From Roseiarcus sp963782255 (lineage in GTDB: Bacteria; Pseudomonadota; Alphaproteobacteria; Rhizobiales; Beijerinckiaceae), in NCBI GenBank assembly GCA_963782255.1, contig CAWAIS010000001.1, forward strand, positions 3,782,001-3,846,000: DNA of 64,000 nucleotides. Reading direction: 5' to 3'. Shown here piece after piece: positions 60,937-64,000 of the stretch (within the stretch, counting starts at the first letter, position 1; the number at the start of each line of letters is the position of its first letter). The notes beneath the pieces were generated by a model. That model had not been told where the DNA came from, searched no databases, and saw only the letters and a list, made by a program, of their open reading frames with translations. The position numbers and the translations under genes were made by a program.

Positions 60937-62586
60937 TCAGGATCCTCTCGGCTGTGCGGAGTCGCGCAGGCGCCGGTAGCGCCGGATCAACGCGTTGGTG
61001 GAACTGTCATGGCTCAGCGCGGGCTCCGGCCCGGTTGCAAGCTCCGGGATTATGCGGCCCGCGAGGACCTTGCCGAGCTCCACGCCCCATTGATCGAACG
61101 AGTCGATGTTCCAGATCGCGCCCTGCGTGAACACGTTGTGCTCGTAGAGGGCGACGAGCGCGCCGAGCGCATGGGGGGTCAGCCGCTCCGCCAGGATGAC
61201 GTTGGTCGGACGGTTGCCCTCGCACACGCGGAACGGCGTCTGCTGAGGATTCGAGCCTTCCGCCGCGAGCTCCTCGGCGCTCTTGCCGAACGCAAGCGCT
61301 TCGGCTTGCGCGAAGAGGTTCGCCATCAGGAGGTCGTGCTGATGGGCAAGCGGGCTCATCGGACGGCAGATGCCGATCAGGTCGCACGGAATGAGCTTCG
61401 TGCCCTGATGGATCAGCTGGTAGAACGAATGCTGTCCGTCCGTGCCCGGCTCGCCCCAGATGATCGGTCCGGTCTGCGCATCGACATGCCGCCCGTTAAG
61501 ATCGACGTGCTTGCCGTTGCTCTCCATCTCAAGCTGCTGCAGGTAGGCGGGAAAGCGGGCGAGGTCGGCCGCGTAAGGCAGGATCGCGACCGTCTCCATG
61601 CCGAAGAAGTTGTTGTGCCAGACGGTCAGGAGCCCCATCAGCATCGGCATGTTGCGCTCGGCCGGGGACGTGCGGAAATGCTCGTCCATGTCGTGGAAGC
61701 CGGCCAGCATGGCGCGGAAGTTTTCCGGCCCGACCGCGATCATGGTCGAGAGGCCGATGGCGGAATCCATCGAATAGCGGCCGCCGACCCAATCCCAGAA
61801 GCCGAACATGTTGGCCGTGTCGATGCCGAACTTGCCCACCGCCTCCGCGTTCGTCGACAGGGCGACGAAGTGCCGCGCGACGCCGTCCTCGGTCCCGATC
61901 GCGTCGACGATCCACCGGCGCGCCGCCCCCGCGTTGGTCATCGTCTCGAGCGTCGTGAAGGTCTTCGAGGCGATGACGAACAGCGTCTCGTGCGGATCAA
62001 GGCCGTGCGTCGCGCGCGCAAAGTCCGCGCCGTCGACATTGGCGACAAAGCGGACGTCGATGGCGGGATCGCGAAACTCCCTCAGCGCGCGATAGGCCAT
62101 CTCGGGTCCGAGATACGAGCCGCCTATGCCGATATTGACGACGTTGCGAATCCGTTTGCCGCTGTGCCCGGTCCAGGCGCCGGATCGCACCTTTTCGGAG
62201 AAGGCGGCCATGCGGTCGAGAACCTCGTGAACCTCGGGCACGACGTTCCTGCCGTCGACGAGAATGCGCTCGTCGCGCGTCGCCCGCAGCGCCACATGCA
62301 GGACGGCGCGGTTTTCGCTGACGTTGATCTTTTCGCCCGCGAACATGGCGTCGCGCCTTGCGGCGACGCCTGAGGCGCGAGCGAGGTCGAGGAGAAGCCG
62401 GAGGGTCTCGTCGGTGATCCGGTTCTTGGAATAATCGAGGAAGAGGCCCGCCGCTTCGACGCCGAAGCGCTCCGCGCGCCCGGGATCGTCAGCGAACAGG
62501 TCCTTCAAGTGGAGGTCCTTCACCTGGCTGTAGTGCGCCTGGAGCGCTTTCCATTCCGTCTGGCTGGTCAGAGTCGCGCCGCTCAT
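60937..62586 (-). CDS. pgi: glucose-6-phosphate isomerase
   Basis: A 549-residue phosphoglucose isomerase interconverting glucose-6-phosphate and fructose-6-phosphate. Both family signatures are present: DWVGGRYSMDSAIGLSTM and FDQWGVELGKVLAG. IGIGGSYLGPEMAYRAL, VIASKTFTTLETMTN and GEPGTDGQHSFYQLIHQG are further conserved blocks. ATG 62586 gives the usual N-terminus and has GGAGACGAAG upstream. First gene of the operon pgi-pgl-GH15. Confidence 0.95.
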   Translation of the reverse strand: MSGATLTSQTEWKALQAHYSQVKDLHLKDLFADDPGRAERFGVEAAGLFLDYSKNRITDETLRLLLDLARASGVAARRDAMFAGEKINVSENRAVLHVALRATRDERILVDGRNVVPEVHEVLDRMAAFSEKVRSGAWTGHSGKRIRNVVNIGIGGSYLGPEMAYRALREFRDPAIDVRFVANVDGADFARATHGLDPHETLFVIASKTFTTLETMTNAGAARRWIVDAIGTEDGVARHFVALSTNAEAVGKFGIDTANMFGFWDWVGGRYSMDSAIGLSTMIAVGPENFRAMLAGFHDMDEHFRTSPAERNMPMLMGLLTVWHNNFFGMETVAILPYAADLARFPAYLQQLEMESNGKHVDLNGRHVDAQTGPIIWGEPGTDGQHSFYQLIHQGTKLIPCDLIGICRPMSPLAHQHDLLMANLFAQAEALAFGKSAEELAAEGSNPQQTPFRVCEGNRPTNVILAERLTPHALGALVALYEHNVFTQGAIWNIDSFDQWGVELGKVLAGRIIPELATGPEPALSHDSSTNALIRRYRRLRDSAQPRGS

Positions 62587-62777
62587 CGCTTCGTCTCCAC
62601 GCATCTGGAACCGGTCGCATGGGCGACTCTAACCGGCCGCTCGACGGTTGGTCAAAAAACTGCGTTCGGGGATTCGAGTCAGACGCAGACTGTCTATTTG
62701 CGAGGAGCGGGCGCTTACTTAGCGGACGGGACGGAATGGGAGGGCGCGCCGGCGGCGCGGGGGCAAACGCGGGTCGA

Positions 62778-63149
62778 TCATTCGCGCCCGGGTCGCTCTT
62801 CGAGCTTATAGCGATCAGGCAGTCCGAACTCGTTCTTCAGGGCCGCCAGCAAATGCAGCAATTCGCTCTCGTCCTTCATGGAATGCGGCTTATGAGCGAG
62901 CTTCGCCTCAGCGGCGCTTTGAAAGGCAGCGACAGTCAAAGACTGGAATTCGTCGCCGCTGGTGAAATGACGCGGCGCCACTTCTCGAGCCCGCCGGGCC
63001 ACCTGATCAAGCGACGCCTCTCCGCGGAAGTAGGCGTTCAGGAGTTCCATGATCGGTCGTCTGGCCCGAGTTTGCCGGTATCGGTTGACGGCGAAGACAA
63101 TTGCGGCCGCCAATGCCGCCACGACGACGATGATCCAACTCTTATCCAT
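62778..63149 (-). CDS. small membrane-anchored hypothetical protein
   Basis: A 123-residue protein with one N-terminal membrane helix (SWIIVVVAALAAAIVFAVNR) and a cytoplasmic helical domain (RPIMELLNAYFRGEASLDQV, DEFQSLTVAAFQSAAEAKLA, ELLHLLAALKNEFGLPDRYK). I do not recognise the family. It is a single gene upstream of pgi on the same strand, with an AT-rich, dyad-containing region before it. Confidence 0.6.
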   Translation of the reverse strand: MDKSWIIVVVAALAAAIVFAVNRYRQTRARRPIMELLNAYFRGEASLDQVARRAREVAPRHFTSGDEFQSLTVAAFQSAAEAKLAHKPHSMKDESELLHLLAALKNEFGLPDRYKLEERPGRE

Positions 63150-63566
63150 CAGCCCTTACATCGTATGCTTTCAAACATTTTCGAAAGCTAGCGCGCCGTT
63201 TTGATGGCGAATTGACCCTTGTCAATTCTATCGATTGAGTCGCCCTCTGGCGATCGATAAATGTCCAGTGCGGGGCCGAATTAGAGTTAGGCGTGTTTTC
63301 GCCGCTCCTGTGCCGCGGCCCAGGATATAAGCGGCCCGGACAAGCCGCCGAGCAGGGCAGCGAGTCCCTGCCCTCCAACGGGTTCACCAATTCCTCCTCG
63401 AGGTTAGGCTTGGCGCTCCGCTAAACTCTGTATTGAAGCCAATCAACCTTCGTGCGCATGCCGAGGAGGCATCCAGTCATAAGGAAAATCCTGTTTTGGT
63501 GCGAACAAAACAAAGCGATGTAGGATGTTCTCATCGCGTCTCGCGCGCAAAAAAGGCTGTCATCGA
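63150..63566. other. intergenic region with dyad symmetry
   Basis: 417 bp between two divergent genes, no CDS. GAATTGAC-CCTT-GTCAATTC (63209-63228) is a perfect 8-bp inverted repeat, and TATCGAT ... ATCGATA arms follow at about 63229-63259. These lie 60-110 bases upstream of the small membrane protein start and could be an operator or a transcript-end hairpin. Confidence 0.4.
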
Positions 63567-64000
63567 ATGCTCGACCGTCCCAACACCCGCGAAGGCTGGA
63601 TCGCCCGCGCGGCCGCCCTCAAGATCGAGGGCCGCGCCTTCATCGGCGGCACCTATGTGAGCGCGCTCGACGGCGCGACCTTCGCAAAGATATCGCCGAT
63701 CGACGGCAAGGTCTTCGCGCATATCGCCGACTGCGGGGCGGCGGACATCGACCGTGCGGTCAAGTCGGCGCGCATGGCCTTCGAGAGCGGAATATGGCGC
63801 AACGCAGATCCTCTGCACAAGAAGACCGTGCTCTTGCGCTTCGCCGAGCTCATCCGCGAGAACGCCGAGGAGATCGCGCTCCTCGAGACACTCGACGTCG
63901 GCAAAGTCATCGGCAATTCGCTCTCGGTCGACGTGCCTTTCTGCGCCGACTGCATCCAGTATTACGCCGAGTTCGCCGACAAGCTCTTCGACGAGGTTGC
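63567..64000 (+). CDS. aldehyde dehydrogenase, N-terminal part (cut by window edge)
   Basis: The first 144 codons of an NAD(P)-dependent aldehyde dehydrogenase: IEGRAFIGGTYVSALDGATF, ISPIDGKVFAHIADCGAADI, RAVKSARMAFESGIW, LLRFAELIRENAEEIALLET, LDVGKVIGNSLSVDVP. The opening closely resembles gamma-glutamyl-gamma-aminobutyraldehyde dehydrogenase (PuuC-type), which would fit with the PuuB-like oxidase at 40529, though they are far apart. The catalytic Cys and Glu lie beyond the window. ATG 63567 fits the family N-terminus. Confidence 0.85.
   Translation, partial: MLDRPNTREGWIARAAALKIEGRAFIGGTYVSALDGATFAKISPIDGKVFAHIADCGAADIDRAVKSARMAFESGIWRNADPLHKKTVLLRFAELIRENAEEIALLETLDVGKVIGNSLSVDVPFCADCIQYYAEFADKLFDEV

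Overview
The window is GC-rich, dense with genes on both strands, and looks like the chromosome of an alphaproteobacterium, probably Hyphomicrobiales. Family-level assignment (Methylocystaceae or Beijerinckiaceae) is only a guess. Signs include an alphaproteobacterial-type RpoH, a LOG-family protein, a glutaryl-CoA dehydrogenase/CoA-transferase pair, GYD-domain proteins, IS families typical of rhizobia and methylotrophs, and fragments resembling alphaproteobacterial tRNA-Arg(ACG) and tRNA-Ala. All assignments were made by eye from motifs; no database search was run.

Layout. 1-6.7 kb (minus strand): part of an extracellular contractile injection system (eCIS, a phage-tail-like particle). It encodes an alanine/proline-rich repeat protein, sheath, tube, a baseplate-type protein, a proline-rich protein, a small protein, a tube-adaptor-like protein, a LysM-like protein and the start of a spike protein that runs off the left edge. 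6.8-9 kb: an unknown protein, a pseudo-receiver protein and a LuxR-type response regulator with a perfect CRP/FNR-type palindrome upstream. 9-26.7 kb: a mobile-element graveyard. It holds two IS91-like elements, IS110/IS1111, IS481, IS5 and IS630 elements or fragments, a GYD protein, and a serine-recombinase module (DUF3489-DUF2924-recombinase) bracketed by degenerate tRNA 3' ends. A CDP-archaeol-synthase-like protein and a metallophosphoesterase sit inside this region. 26.7-35.8 kb: trehalose-6-phosphate synthase, a truncated sensor kinase, a small secreted protein, an IS3 element, then a composite-transposon-like structure. In that structure two mirror-identical ISAzo13-type copies bracket a toxin-antitoxin pair and the N-terminal part of a large, frameshifted helicase-like gene. 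35.9-47.6 kb: mostly core genes: sodB, LOG, CoA-transferase plus glutaryl-CoA dehydrogenase, an amine-oxidase-type flavoprotein, tRNA-Thr(GGT) with a duplicated 3' end downstream, rpoH, an RluD-type pseudouridine synthase and a homocysteine methyltransferase. 47.7-49.8 kb: an epimerase gene split by an IS1595 element that itself carries a 141-bp MITE. 50-64 kb: a radical SAM protein, a lower-GC islet with a possible RHIM-like motif protein, type II secretion gspJ/gspK, a frameshifted phosphodiesterase, the carbohydrate operon pgi-pgl-GH15, and the start of an aldehyde dehydrogenase.

How the genes may work together. Glutaryl-CoA dehydrogenase and the CoA-transferase fit glutarate/lysine catabolism. 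The flavoprotein oxidase and the aldehyde dehydrogenase resemble polyamine-catabolic PuuB/PuuC but lie far apart. Pgi, Pgl and the glucoamylase form one operon joining alpha-glucan hydrolysis to hexose-phosphate metabolism; OtsA makes trehalose-phosphate. Several genes carry single-base frameshifts (DUF3489, DUF2924, helicase fragment, gspK, phosphodiesterase). These may be real decay or base-calling errors and should be checked in reads before biological conclusions are drawn.

The least ordinary material is the eCIS edge with its repeat protein, the nested IS1595/MITE insertion, the ISAzo13 composite, the tRNA-derived boundary repeats with paired antitoxin/GYD relics, and the candidate IS1111 guide RNA.
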